The notes under the pieces were generated by a model, which saw only the letters and a list, made by a program, of their open reading frames with translations, ran no database searches and was not told the DNA's origin. A program made the position numbers and the translations under genes. A stretch of 12,736 nucleotides of DNA, from NCBI GenBank assembly GCA_023391185.1, contig JAEWBI010000067.1:1-12736 (forward strand). Reading direction: 5' to 3'. How positions within the stretch are numbered: position 1 is the stretch's first letter; each line of letters begins with the position of its first letter. Shown here in pieces: positions 6,644 to 12,736 of this stretch. Source of the stretch: Bacillota bacterium. Lineage in GTDB: Bacteria; Bacillota_I; Bacilli_A; RF39; UBA660.

Positions 6644-6662
6644 ATTATGTCATCTAAATCAA
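6634..6662 (-). promoter_or_regulatory. Sigma-A-like promoter of gmk
   Basis: On the minus strand TTGATT (6657-6662), a 17-base spacer and TATAAC (6634-6639). It lies back to back with the promoter of the divergent gene, the two -35 boxes being 13 bases apart. Confidence 0.6.
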
Positions 6663-6675
6663 GTCCAATCTTTAC

Positions 6676-6704
6676 TTTACATATTCTTTAAAAAATGTTA
6701 TACT
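6676..6704 (+). promoter_or_regulatory. Sigma-A-like promoter of the glycerophosphodiesterase-like gene
   Basis: TTTACA (6676-6681), a 17-base spacer and TATACT (6699-6704) preceded by TGT, an extended -10. Confidence 0.7.
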
Positions 6705-6732
6705 AACCTAATATTTTTAGGTGGTGTGTAGT

Positions 6733-7671
6733 ATGAACAAGAAGAAAATAGTAGTTTACACAGGTGTGTTTTTTCTATCTATTGGCACGCTTTATAACTT
6801 TAAAATGAATAAAGATGTTAAATTTGTTGAAGCTAGAAATATGGTAGTTAGTGAAAATGATATCTCAAAAATTAGTTTAGTTGCTCATAGAGGTTTATCT
6901 TCAGAAGAAGTTCCAAATTCTAAAGAAGCAATTACAAAAAGTGCTGACTCAGATTATGTATCAGGAGTAGAATTTGATGTTAGACTAACAAAAGATGGGC
7001 AGCCTGTTTTATCACATGGTGACAAATTCAAAAACAGTGATAATGATATAAGAAGAATTAGTAAAAGCACATTAGAAGAACTTAATAACACAAAAAGTAA
7101 AATTATAAATAACCATGAAAGTATTTCTAATATGTTAAAAGATTTATTTTCTTTAACTGATATGTCATGCATAAGAATGCAAAGAATGCATAGTGTTGGG
7201 AAGAAAACAGGATCATTTGTATCATTAGATGAAACAATGGAAATAATAAATGATAAGAAAAAGATGTATATAGAACTTAAATTTAATAATAATTATATTG
7301 AACTATCTAGTAAAGTTACTAAAGTATTAGAAAAATATCCAAATGCTGATTTTATTATTCAGAGCAATAATTATGAAGAATTAAAAAAAATGCAAAAAGA
7401 CTATCCAACATATAAGTATCAAATAATAATTAATGAAGAGAAAGATCTTATTTATTTAAATGCAGATTTTGATGGTTATGCAATAAAATATACTTTAATT
7501 GATTATGGCATAATAAAAGAAAAGATAAAGCAAGGAAAAGATATTTCGATATGGACTATTAATGACTTAGACGAATTTGATGACATAATTAATTATATGG
7601 GTGAGTATAGTCAAAGTGTTAATTATATTACAGATTACCCAGATTGCCTTAATTACCAGTATACAAAGTAA
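6733..7671 (+). CDS. Membrane-anchored glycerophosphodiester phosphodiesterase-like protein
   Basis: The family cleaves glycerophosphodiesters to glycerol-3-phosphate and an alcohol; some members act on teichoic acid or phospholipid head groups. The 312-residue protein has Lys-rich residues 3-5 and a hydrophobic segment to about 23, an uncleaved anchor or signal peptide without a lipobox Cys, so the enzyme is outside the membrane. Catalytic landmarks: AHRG with His52-Arg53; the Glu80/Asp82 pair in GVEFDVRLTKDG followed by His95 in VLSHGD; Glu181 in MYIELK; and the C-terminal IWTIND and ITDYPD blocks. Between His95 and SLDETMEII (164-172) lies a longer and unusual stretch with DMSCIRMQRMH in place of the short usual loop. 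I chose the ATG at 6733, eight bases after AGGTGG; the two upstream GTG codons overlap that site. No terminator separates it from the next gene, but the latter has its own promoter. Confidence 0.87.
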   Translation: MNKKKIVVYTGVFFLSIGTLYNFKMNKDVKFVEARNMVVSENDISKISLVAHRGLSSEEVPNSKEAITKSADSDYVSGVEFDVRLTKDGQPVLSHGDKFKNSDNDIRRISKSTLEELNNTKSKIINNHESISNMLKDLFSLTDMSCIRMQRMHSVGKKTGSFVSLDETMEIINDKKKMYIELKFNNNYIELSSKVTKVLEKYPNADFIIQSNNYEELKKMQKDYPTYKYQIIINEEKDLIYLNADFDGYAIKYTLIDYGIIKEKIKQGKDISIWTINDLDEFDDIINYMGEYSQSVNYITDYPDCLNYQYTK

Positions 7672-7678
7672 TTGAAAT

Positions 7679-7706
7679 TTGACAAGTATATGAAAAGTGC
7701 TATAAT
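7679..7706 (+). promoter_or_regulatory. Near-perfect sigma-A promoter of the coiled-coil gene
   Basis: TTGACA (7679-7684), a 16-base spacer and TATAAT (7701-7706), preceded by TGC as an extended -10. This is the closest match to consensus in the window and predicts high expression unless repressed. Confidence 0.85.
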
Positions 7707-7717
7707 ATGAAGCACTT
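7695..7717. repeat. Inverted repeat bracketing the -10 box and start point (operator-like)
   Basis: AAGTGC (7695-7700) and GCACTT (7712-7717) form a perfect 6-bp dyad around 11 bases that contain TATAAT. The expected transcription start is near 7713, so a protein bound here would block the promoter. Confidence 0.4.
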
Positions 7718-7732
7718 AAGGGGGGTACAATC

Positions 7733-8422
7733 ATGCGTAATTATGACCTTGATCGTGCGGCAAGTAAAGCTCGCAGTATTGAGTATGAGACTGACTTATC
7801 TAGAGCTAAAGGTTTAGCTTCTGATATACATTTTAGTATAAATAGTGCAGATAGCTATATTATAAGGTTAGAAGATGATTTATCAAAAGCTGAAAGAAAT
7901 TTATCAAATGAACAAGAGAAAAATGATTTACTTAAAGATGAGAATGAAAGATTAAAAAAAGAGTTAGAACGAGCTAATAAGATAAGTGATGCATTAACTG
8001 CTAGAATTGCACTTAAAGAAATATATGGTAAAAATGGTAGTCAGTGGTATACATCTGAAGGCTTATTACTAGCTAGTAAAATTAGAAACTCTGTTAATGA
8101 ATTTGAAAAAAATAATGAAATTAACATAAAAATAAATGATGCAGATGATTTTAACTCAGCATATGAGAAAATTGAAATAAATAATGAAAGCTTTAGAGAA
8201 GAAAAAAGAAAGAATACAGCAATTGCTTTTATAAAAATAGCGGAAGCTGAATTAACAATGGAAGCTGTCTCAAAGGCTATTGAAAAAATTAATTTAATTC
8301 AAAATAAAAATACTAAAAAAGCTTTACTTAGTGAGTTATCTAGCATAGAAAGAAAAATAAATTCTAGATTAAAAAGACAAGAAGTAGTTAATGGTATAAA
8401 AAGCTTAATTATGAGGAAATAA
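7733..8422 (+). CDS. Orphan coiled-coil protein of unknown function
   Basis: I do not recognise this 229-residue protein. It is soluble and highly charged, with no signal peptide or membrane segment. Residues of about 40-95 form an evident coiled coil rich in Glu, Lys and Leu heptads (SKAERNLSNEQEKNDLLKDE and following). It is followed by a small globular-looking segment with a Trp-Tyr pair (100-120) and a second helical region from about 150 to the end. The start is clear: an AAGGGGGGT ribosome binding site seven bases before the ATG. The first 14 codons use CGT/CGC for Arg whereas AGA dominates later, which may favour translation initiation. The promoter is nearly consensus and carries an operator-like dyad. 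The terminator overlaps the stop codon, so it is a single-gene unit. Role unknown; a structural or partner-binding role would fit the coiled coil. Confidence 0.87.
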   Translation: MRNYDLDRAASKARSIEYETDLSRAKGLASDIHFSINSADSYIIRLEDDLSKAERNLSNEQEKNDLLKDENERLKKELERANKISDALTARIALKEIYGKNGSQWYTSEGLLLASKIRNSVNEFEKNNEINIKINDADDFNSAYEKIEINNESFREEKRKNTAIAFIKIAEAELTMEAVSKAIEKINLIQNKNTKKALLSELSSIERKINSRLKRQEVVNGIKSLIMRK

Positions 8423-8446
8423 AGGAACTTTATAAGTTCCTTTTTT
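8421..8446 (+). terminator. Intrinsic terminator of the coiled-coil gene
   Basis: AAAGGAACTT (8421-8430) pairs perfectly with AAGTTCCTTT (8434-8443) around TAT, then T to 8446. The stem begins within the TAA stop codon. Confidence 0.9.
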
Positions 8447-8481
8447 ATTTGTATCATTTATTGTATTTTCTTATTAATTAA

Positions 8482-8490
8482 TGCTATAAT
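8482..8490 (+). promoter_or_regulatory. Extended -10 promoter of the ABC exporter operon
   Basis: TGCTATAAT, a complete extended -10. TTGTAT (8461-8466) is a weak -35 at an 18-base spacing. The start point would fall at about 8497, right at the AAGGTGAT ribosome binding site, so the leader is extremely short. Confidence 0.55.
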
Positions 8491-8506
8491 TAACTAAGGT
8501 GATAAT

Positions 8507-9370
8507 ATGTTGAAAATACAAAATTTAACAAAATACTATGGTGATATTTTAGGAGTAGACGATATTAGTCTTAGTATTAAGGATGGGGAAATATTTGGTT
8601 TTATAGGGCCTAATGGGGCAGGAAAGTCTACCACTATAAAATGTATACTAAACTTTTTAAATAAGGATTCAGGCATTATTCTAGTAGATGATGAAGAAGT
8701 TACAGATAAAACAAAAGAAATAATCGGCTATTTACCTAGTGAAATTAGTTTATATGATGATTTAACTGTAAAACAGATGATTGATTATAATAATAGTTTT
8801 TATAAGAAGGATTGTCTTAAAAAGGCTAATGAGCTTGTGAAAAAACTAGAAATAGATATTACTAAAAAAACAGATGAATTATCTTTAGGTAATTTAAAAA
8901 AAGTAGGTATTGTGCTTGCTTTAATGCATGATCCTAAACTAGTAATATTAGATGAACCAACAAGTGGACTAGATCCACTTATGCAAGAAGTTTTCTTTGA
9001 GATAATGTTAAATGAAAAGAAAAATGGTACATCTATATTCTTTTCATCACATAATTTAAATGAAGTTAAGAAAATATGTGATAGAGTTGCAATAATAAGA
9101 AAAGGAAAAATAATAGAAGTTAATGAAGTTAAAAATATTGTTAAAAATAAATTTGTTATTATAACAGTAAAAGCAAAAGATATAAAAAAGGTTAAATTAC
9201 CTCTTAAAGATATGAAAATAAAGGAAATGACTGATGACTCTGTAACTTTTGTATATCAGGATGATATTAATAATATAATTAAATTACTGAAAGACATTAA
9301 TGTTGAAGAATTATTAATAGAAGAACCAACTATTGAAGAAATATTCATGCATTATTATAAGGAGGATTAA
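8507..9370 (+). CDS. ABC-2 type exporter, ATP-binding subunit
   Basis: This 287-residue ATPase drives the membrane subunit encoded next. Seen: Walker A GPNGAGKST (34-42), a D-loop-containing Walker B LVILDEPTSGLDP (145-157) with catalytic Glu150, and the switch His182 in SSHNL. Two motifs depart from the textbook: the Q-loop position reads GYLPSE (74-79), with Ser where Gln is expected, and the signature is LSLGN (125-129) rather than LSGGQ. Both variants occur in a subgroup of drug/bacteriocin-type ABC-2 ATPases, so activity is still expected. Residues from about 205 form the usual C-terminal accessory region. The AAGGTGAT ribosome binding site precedes the ATG. The stop lies one base before the permease start, and the permease's ribosome binding site is inside this gene, implying coupled synthesis. 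The exported substrate cannot be told from sequence. Confidence 0.93.
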   Translation: MLKIQNLTKYYGDILGVDDISLSIKDGEIFGFIGPNGAGKSTTIKCILNFLNKDSGIILVDDEEVTDKTKEIIGYLPSEISLYDDLTVKQMIDYNNSFYKKDCLKKANELVKKLEIDITKKTDELSLGNLKKVGIVLALMHDPKLVILDEPTSGLDPLMQEVFFEIMLNEKKNGTSIFFSSHNLNEVKKICDRVAIIRKGKIIEVNEVKNIVKNKFVIITVKAKDIKKVKLPLKDMKIKEMTDDSVTFVYQDDINNIIKLLKDINVEELLIEEPTIEEIFMHYYKED

Positions 9371-9371
9371 T

Positions 9372-10160
9372 ATGTTAAAAAGAGAATTAAAAATAAATAG
9401 TAAAACTTTATTAATCTTTCTAATTATATTAGTTGTTATGCTTGGTACTGTATGTGCCATTTATCCTAGTATAGCCACTTCTAATGTAGACATTGACGCT
9501 ATGCTAAAAATGTTTCCAAAGAGTATGCTAGAAGCTTTTAATATGGATGTTGCTAGTATTAGTTCTGTATTTGGCTGGCTTGCTACAGAAGGATATATGT
9601 TTATAACATTATTAGGTGGATGCTATTTCGCAATATTAGGTGGAACCATTCTTCTAAAAGAGCAAAGTGAACATACAATCGATTTCTTATACTCAAAGCC
9701 AGTATCTAAAAGTAAAATATTAACAAGTAAAATACTATGTGGTTTAATTTATCTAATTATATTTAATGTAGTAGTAGGGGCCACTACCTTCATTGGGTTA
9801 CAAGCTAATAATGATTTTGATTTTACAAAATGGGTATTAATTACTATAGCGCCATTATTCTTGGAATTATTCTTCTTTGTAGTATCATTATTAATAAGTA
9901 TATTTTTCAAAAAGACTAGTAAAGGTATAAGTATAGCAATAGGCACTGTCTTCATAATGTATCTATTTAATCTACTAGGTACACTCTCTGATAAAATAGA
10001 GTTCTTAAAATATATATCAATTTTTAATTATATGGATTCTAGACAAATAATTACAGATAATCATATTGAAATATTTGGGCTTATTTTAACTTCAGTAGTC
10101 AGCATAATCATGACTATTATGACATATATTTTATATAACAAAAAAGAATTAGGAAAGTAG
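9372..10160 (+). CDS. ABC-2 type exporter, permease subunit
   Basis: The 262-residue membrane protein has six predicted helices, at about residues 12-32, 75-95, 120-142, 154-178, 185-204 and 233-255. This is the usual ABC-2 permease layout, with a short extracytoplasmic loop between helices 1 and 2 and a cytoplasmic coupling segment (KEQSEHTIDFLYSKPVSKSK) between helices 2 and 3, typical of the family. I chose the ATG at 9372, six bases after AAGGAGG (9359-9365); the open frame extends 13 codons upstream into the ATPase gene but without a ribosome binding site. It pairs with the preceding ATPase to form one exporter, presumably of two copies of each subunit. No immunity, bacteriocin or two-component genes are adjacent to hint at the substrate. 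Confidence 0.92.
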   Translation: MLKRELKINSKTLLIFLIILVVMLGTVCAIYPSIATSNVDIDAMLKMFPKSMLEAFNMDVASISSVFGWLATEGYMFITLLGGCYFAILGGTILLKEQSEHTIDFLYSKPVSKSKILTSKILCGLIYLIIFNVVVGATTFIGLQANNDFDFTKWVLITIAPLFLELFFFVVSLLISIFFKKTSKGISIAIGTVFIMYLFNLLGTLSDKIEFLKYISIFNYMDSRQIITDNHIEIFGLILTSVVSIIMTIMTYILYNKKELGK

Positions 10161-10177
10161 TAATACTTTCCTTTTTT
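10152..10177 (+). terminator. Intrinsic terminator of the ABC operon
   Basis: GGAAAGTA (10152-10159) pairs with TACTTTCC (10164-10171) around a GTAA (GNRA) loop, followed by six T. The stem includes part of the permease TAG stop. Confidence 0.9.
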
Positions 10178-10182
10178 AGTAT

Positions 10183-10211
10183 AAAAAAATAAAGTGTTAA
10201 ACTTTATTTTT
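10183..10211 (-). terminator. Intrinsic terminator of glycogen phosphorylase
   Basis: AAAAATAAAGT (10185-10195) pairs with ACTTTATTTTT (10201-10211) around five bases. On the minus strand seven T follow. It overlaps the glgP stop codon. Confidence 0.75.
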
Positions 10212-12513
10212 GTTTCTTTTTTGTTAATTGCCAAATATCTTCATCATATTGTTTTATTGTTCTATCTGATGAAAAGTAACCAGCTTTAGCAATATTTATA
10301 AGAGCTTTTTTATTCCAAACTTTTGTATTTTGATAATCACTTATAGTTTTATCTTTCGTAGTTTTATAATCTTCAAAGTCTATTAAAGTCATAAACCAAT
10401 CTTTATTTAATAGTTCATTTCTAAGGCTATGCAAGCAAGTAGGATCACCAACACTAGTAGCCATATCACTAACTAAAAAATCAATTGCATTTTTAATATC
10501 TTGATTATTATCATAGTAATATCTTGGATTATAAGACTTATCTTGGTAAATTTTAATAATTTCATCTGATTTTTTACCAAATATATATATATTATCATCA
10601 CCAACAAGTTCATGCATTTCAACATTGGCACCGTCTTCAGTACCAAGTGTAATAGCACCATTAAGCATGAATTTCATATTACCAGTGCCACTAGCTTCTT
10701 TACTTGCTAGAGATATTTGTTCAGATATATCACATGCTGGAATAACCTTTTCAGCTAGTGAAACATTATAGTTTTCAAGCATTACTAAATTTATATAAGG
10801 AGCTACTTCAGGGTCATTTTTAATAATTTCTTGCATAACAAGTATAGCGTGAATTATATCTTGAGCAGTTGTATACGCAGGGGCTGCTTTAGCTCCGAAG
10901 ATGAAAGTAATTGGTTTAGAAGGTATTTTGCCAGCTTTGATTTCTTGATATTTATTAATTATATATAATAAATTCATTTGTTGTCTTTTGTATTCATGAA
11001 GCCTTTTAACTTGAATATCAAAAATAGAATCAGGATTAATATTAATATTCCTTTTTTCTTTTAAGTAATCAGAAAGCTGTACTTTTTTAATGCGCTTAAT
11101 ATTAGCTAATTGTTCTAAAACTTGATCATCATCAATGTATTTCATTAAATTATCTAACTTATCAGCATCATCTTTATAACCATCACCAATAGTATTGCTA
11201 AGCATATCAGCTAATTCTTTATTGCAAGATAAAAGCCATCTTCTAAATGTAATACCATTTGTTTTATTATTAAACTTATCAGGGTATATTTTATAAAATT
11301 CGTTTAATTCAGTATTTTTTAAAATTTCAGTATGTAATCCAGCAACACCATTAATAGAAAAGCCATAATGAATATCCATATGTGCCATATGAACTCTTCC
11401 TTGCTCATCAATTATATTAACTTTATCATTATTATATTTATTACGAATTCTACTATCTAGTTCTCTTATAATAGGCATTATCCCCGGACAAGCTGTTTCT
11501 AAAAATTGAGTAGGCCATTTTTCAAGTGCTTCAGATAAAATTGTATGATTTGTATAAGCACAAGTTTTACTAACTACTTCAATAGCTTCATCTATAGAAA
11601 AACCTTCTTCACTAGTTAATAATCTTATCATTTCCGGAATTATCATTGAAGGATGTGTATCATTAATTTGAATTACTACATGTTCATTCATTTTATGTAT
11701 ATCTACATTTTTTTCTTTCAACTCTTTTAAAATAAGTCTAGCTGTACTGCTTACCATAAAGTACTGCTGATAAACACGAAGTAATTGACCTTGTTTTGTT
11801 GAATCATCAGGATATAAGAATAAAGTTAGATTCTTATTAACATCCCACTGAGGAAAATTAATTCCATCATACACAATATTTTCATCTACTGTCTCAATAT
11901 CGAATAAATGTAGCTTATTTTTACCACCGTTATAACCAACAACATCCATGTCATACATTCTTGATTTAACTTTGCCGTATCCAAAATCAATATCAAAAGT
12001 AGTATCAGTTTTATTTAACCATGACTTACTTTCAATCCAATCATTTTTTTCAGTATATTGTTTCTTATTATTAAACTTTTGTTTGAATAAACCAAGATGA
12101 TAATTAAGACCACAACCATCACCTGAAAGTCGTAAAGTCGCTATTGAATCTAAAAAACAAGCAGCTAATCTTCCAAGACCACCATTTCCAAGAGAAGGTT
12201 CAGGTTCTATTTCTTCTATTTCAGCAAGAGATTTTCCTTGTTCTTTTAATACTTCCTCTAATTTTTCGTAAATACCTAGATTAATCAAATTATTTGATAA
12301 TAATTTACCAATTAAAAATTCAGCAGATACATAGTATACTTTTTTATCACCATATATACTAGCCTCATTATTAATTAAACTTTTGGTTAATTGTAGTGTA
12401 CTATAGTATAACTCTTCTTTTGTTGCTTCTTTAATTGTTTTACCAAACATAGTCTGTGTTAAATTATCAAGTGCCTCTTTAAGTTCATCTTCTGTTAATT
12501 GTGATGTCATCAT
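10204..12513 (-). CDS. glgP: Glycogen/alpha-glucan phosphorylase
   Basis: This cytosolic enzyme uses phosphate to release glucose-1-phosphate from the non-reducing ends of glycogen or related glucans. The 769-residue product has family blocks in order: KKVYYVSAEFLIG (57-69), SLGNGGLGRLAACFLDS (107-123), the LYPDDSTKQG region, QINDTHPSM, NKTNGITFRRW, QVKRLHEYKRQ, and the pyridoxal-phosphate site EASGTGNMKF, in which Lys614 should hold the cofactor. The EPEPSLGNGG sequence before the glycine-rich block is typical of low-GC Gram-positive forms. The N-terminus is shorter than in the roughly 800-residue enterobacterial enzyme. I chose the ATG at 12511-12513, six bases after GGAGG; a Met codon follows directly as an alternative, and the frame open to 12552 lacks a ribosome binding site. 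No other glycogen gene is in the window. It is divergent from a CotE-like gene. Confidence 0.96.
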   Translation of the reverse strand: MMTSQLTEDELKEALDNLTQTMFGKTIKEATKEELYYSTLQLTKSLINNEASIYGDKKVYYVSAEFLIGKLLSNNLINLGIYEKLEEVLKEQGKSLAEIEEIEPEPSLGNGGLGRLAACFLDSIATLRLSGDGCGLNYHLGLFKQKFNNKKQYTEKNDWIESKSWLNKTDTTFDIDFGYGKVKSRMYDMDVVGYNGGKNKLHLFDIETVDENIVYDGINFPQWDVNKNLTLFLYPDDSTKQGQLLRVYQQYFMVSSTARLILKELKEKNVDIHKMNEHVVIQINDTHPSMIIPEMIRLLTSEEGFSIDEAIEVVSKTCAYTNHTILSEALEKWPTQFLETACPGIMPIIRELDSRIRNKYNNDKVNIIDEQGRVHMAHMDIHYGFSINGVAGLHTEILKNTELNEFYKIYPDKFNNKTNGITFRRWLLSCNKELADMLSNTIGDGYKDDADKLDNLMKYIDDDQVLEQLANIKRIKKVQLSDYLKEKRNININPDSIFDIQVKRLHEYKRQQMNLLYIINKYQEIKAGKIPSKPITFIFGAKAAPAYTTAQDIIHAILVMQEIIKNDPEVAPYINLVMLENYNVSLAEKVIPACDISEQISLASKEASGTGNMKFMLNGAITLGTEDGANVEMHELVGDDNIYIFGKKSDEIIKIYQDKSYNPRYYYDNNQDIKNAIDFLVSDMATSVGDPTCLHSLRNELLNKDWFMTLIDFEDYKTTKDKTISDYQNTKVWNKKALINIAKAGYFSSDRTIKQYDEDIWQLTKKKQK

Positions 12514-12542
12514 TTTATACCTCCTACGTAACATACACCTTA

Positions 12543-12571
12543 AATCTATCACGAAAGTTTATGTAAATCAA
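12543..12571 (-). promoter_or_regulatory. Candidate sigma-A-like promoter of glgP
   Basis: On the minus strand TTGATT (12566-12571), a 17-base spacer and TAGATT (12543-12548). Both boxes are only moderate. The spacer contains CATAAACT, resembling a sporulation sigma-E -10 box, but I see no good matching -35. Confidence 0.4.
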
Positions 12572-12660
12572 GGAAAAAGGGCTTATTTTTGCTTATAATT
12601 TAAGATACTAGAGAAAAAAATAAACATATGCATATTTTTGTGAATTTTTATTAGTCCTCG

Positions 12661-12669
12661 CATAAACTA
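12661..12669 (+). promoter_or_regulatory. Candidate sporulation-type (sigma-E/sigma-K) -10 box upstream of the CotE-like gene
   Basis: CATAAACTA fits the sigma-K -10 pattern CATANNNTA exactly and the sigma-E pattern CATACANT at all but one base. GCATATTT (12630-12637) matches a sigma-E -35, but 23 bases away instead of about 14, so that pairing is doubtful. The box lies only 17 bases before the ATG, which would place the start point inside the ribosome binding site. Confidence 0.3.
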
Positions 12670-12686
12670 AAGTAAGAGGTGATAAT

Positions 12687-12736
12687 ATGGCTTCATATAA
12701 GGAAATTGTTACTAAAGCAATTATAGGGAAAGGGAA
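12687..12736 (+). CDS. cotE: CotE-like outer spore coat protein, N-terminal fragment cut by the window edge
   Basis: Only 16 complete codons are visible, reading MASYKEIVTKAIIGKG. This lines up with the N-terminus of Bacillus CotE as I recall it (MSEYREIITKAVVAKGRK), sharing the Tyr, Glu-Ile, Thr-Lys-Ala and Lys-Gly positions. CotE is the morphogenetic protein that directs assembly of the outer spore coat in the mother cell. The ribosome binding site is strong (GAGGTGAT, 12676-12683, three bases before the ATG), and the region upstream carries a sporulation-like -10 box. Divergent from glgP. If correct, the organism or its recent ancestor forms endospores. The short length limits certainty; the rest of the gene lies to the right of the window. 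Confidence 0.7.
   Translation, partial: MASYKEIVTKAIIGKG

Noticed and set aside
9333..9371. Longer permease start overlapping the ATPase gene
   Set aside because: No ribosome binding site precedes it, whereas AAGGAGG sits six bases before the ATG at 9372.
12514..12552. Longer N-terminus of glycogen phosphorylase
   Set aside because: The segment includes the GGAGG ribosome binding site itself and encodes an Arg-rich stretch not seen in the family.
1..12736. Mobile element, prophage, defence island or CRISPR array
   Set aside because: No transposase, integrase, phage structural gene, cas gene or spaced repeat array is visible; most genes are ordinary chromosomal functions.
1..12736. Mycoplasma-type genetic code (TGA as Trp)
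   Set aside because: Despite the very low GC, every gene reads through with TGG for Trp, and none needs TGA to be read as an amino acid.

Overview
The window is a very AT-rich, tightly packed stretch of bacterial chromosome with strong AGGAGG-type ribosome binding sites, sigma-A-like promoters (TTGACA / TATAAT) and hairpin-plus-T-run terminators after almost every transcription unit. Together with a CotE-like spore coat gene at the right edge, this points to a spore-forming or spore-derived member of the Bacillota, most likely a low-GC Bacilli-related gut lineage; I cannot name it further. TGG encodes Trp and no gene needs TGA read-through, so the genetic code looks standard. There is no rRNA, tRNA, CRISPR array, transposase or phage gene, and no gene-free stretch longer than about 190 bases.

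Left part (1-2443): the 3' end of an unrecognised gene for a repeat-containing, probably helical protein that runs off the left edge. Then comes a two-gene unit: a uracil-DNA glycosylase family-4-like protein and a DUF84 (YjjX-type) inosine/xanthosine triphosphatase. The two genes are translationally coupled and the pair is bracketed by nearly identical terminator hairpins. Together they would plausibly limit deaminated bases, one in DNA and one in the nucleotide pool.

Middle (2453-5958): a type IV prepilin-like surface protein with a large C-terminal domain that resembles C-type-lectin/FGE-like folds; a c-di-GMP phosphodiesterase-type HD-GYP protein with a degenerate receiver-like N-terminus; and an unrecognised 310-residue protein. 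Each of the three appears to be its own transcription unit.

Centre-right (5957-10177): guanylate kinase on the minus strand, divergent from a membrane-anchored glycerophosphodiester phosphodiesterase-like protein. These are followed by an orphan coiled-coil protein behind a near-consensus promoter, and by an ABC-2 exporter operon (ATPase plus six-helix permease).

Right end (10183-12736): glycogen phosphorylase on the minus strand, divergent from the first 50 bases of a CotE-like spore coat gene. The shared 173-base intergenic region carries CATAAACT, resembling a sporulation sigma -10 box, on both strands. This fits, but does not prove, co-expression of glycogen use and coat assembly in the mother cell.

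No single obviously new multi-gene system is visible. The best leads are the atypical glycosylase/DUF84 pair, the prepilin-lectin-like protein, the orphan repeat and coiled-coil proteins, and the glgP/cotE divergent control region.
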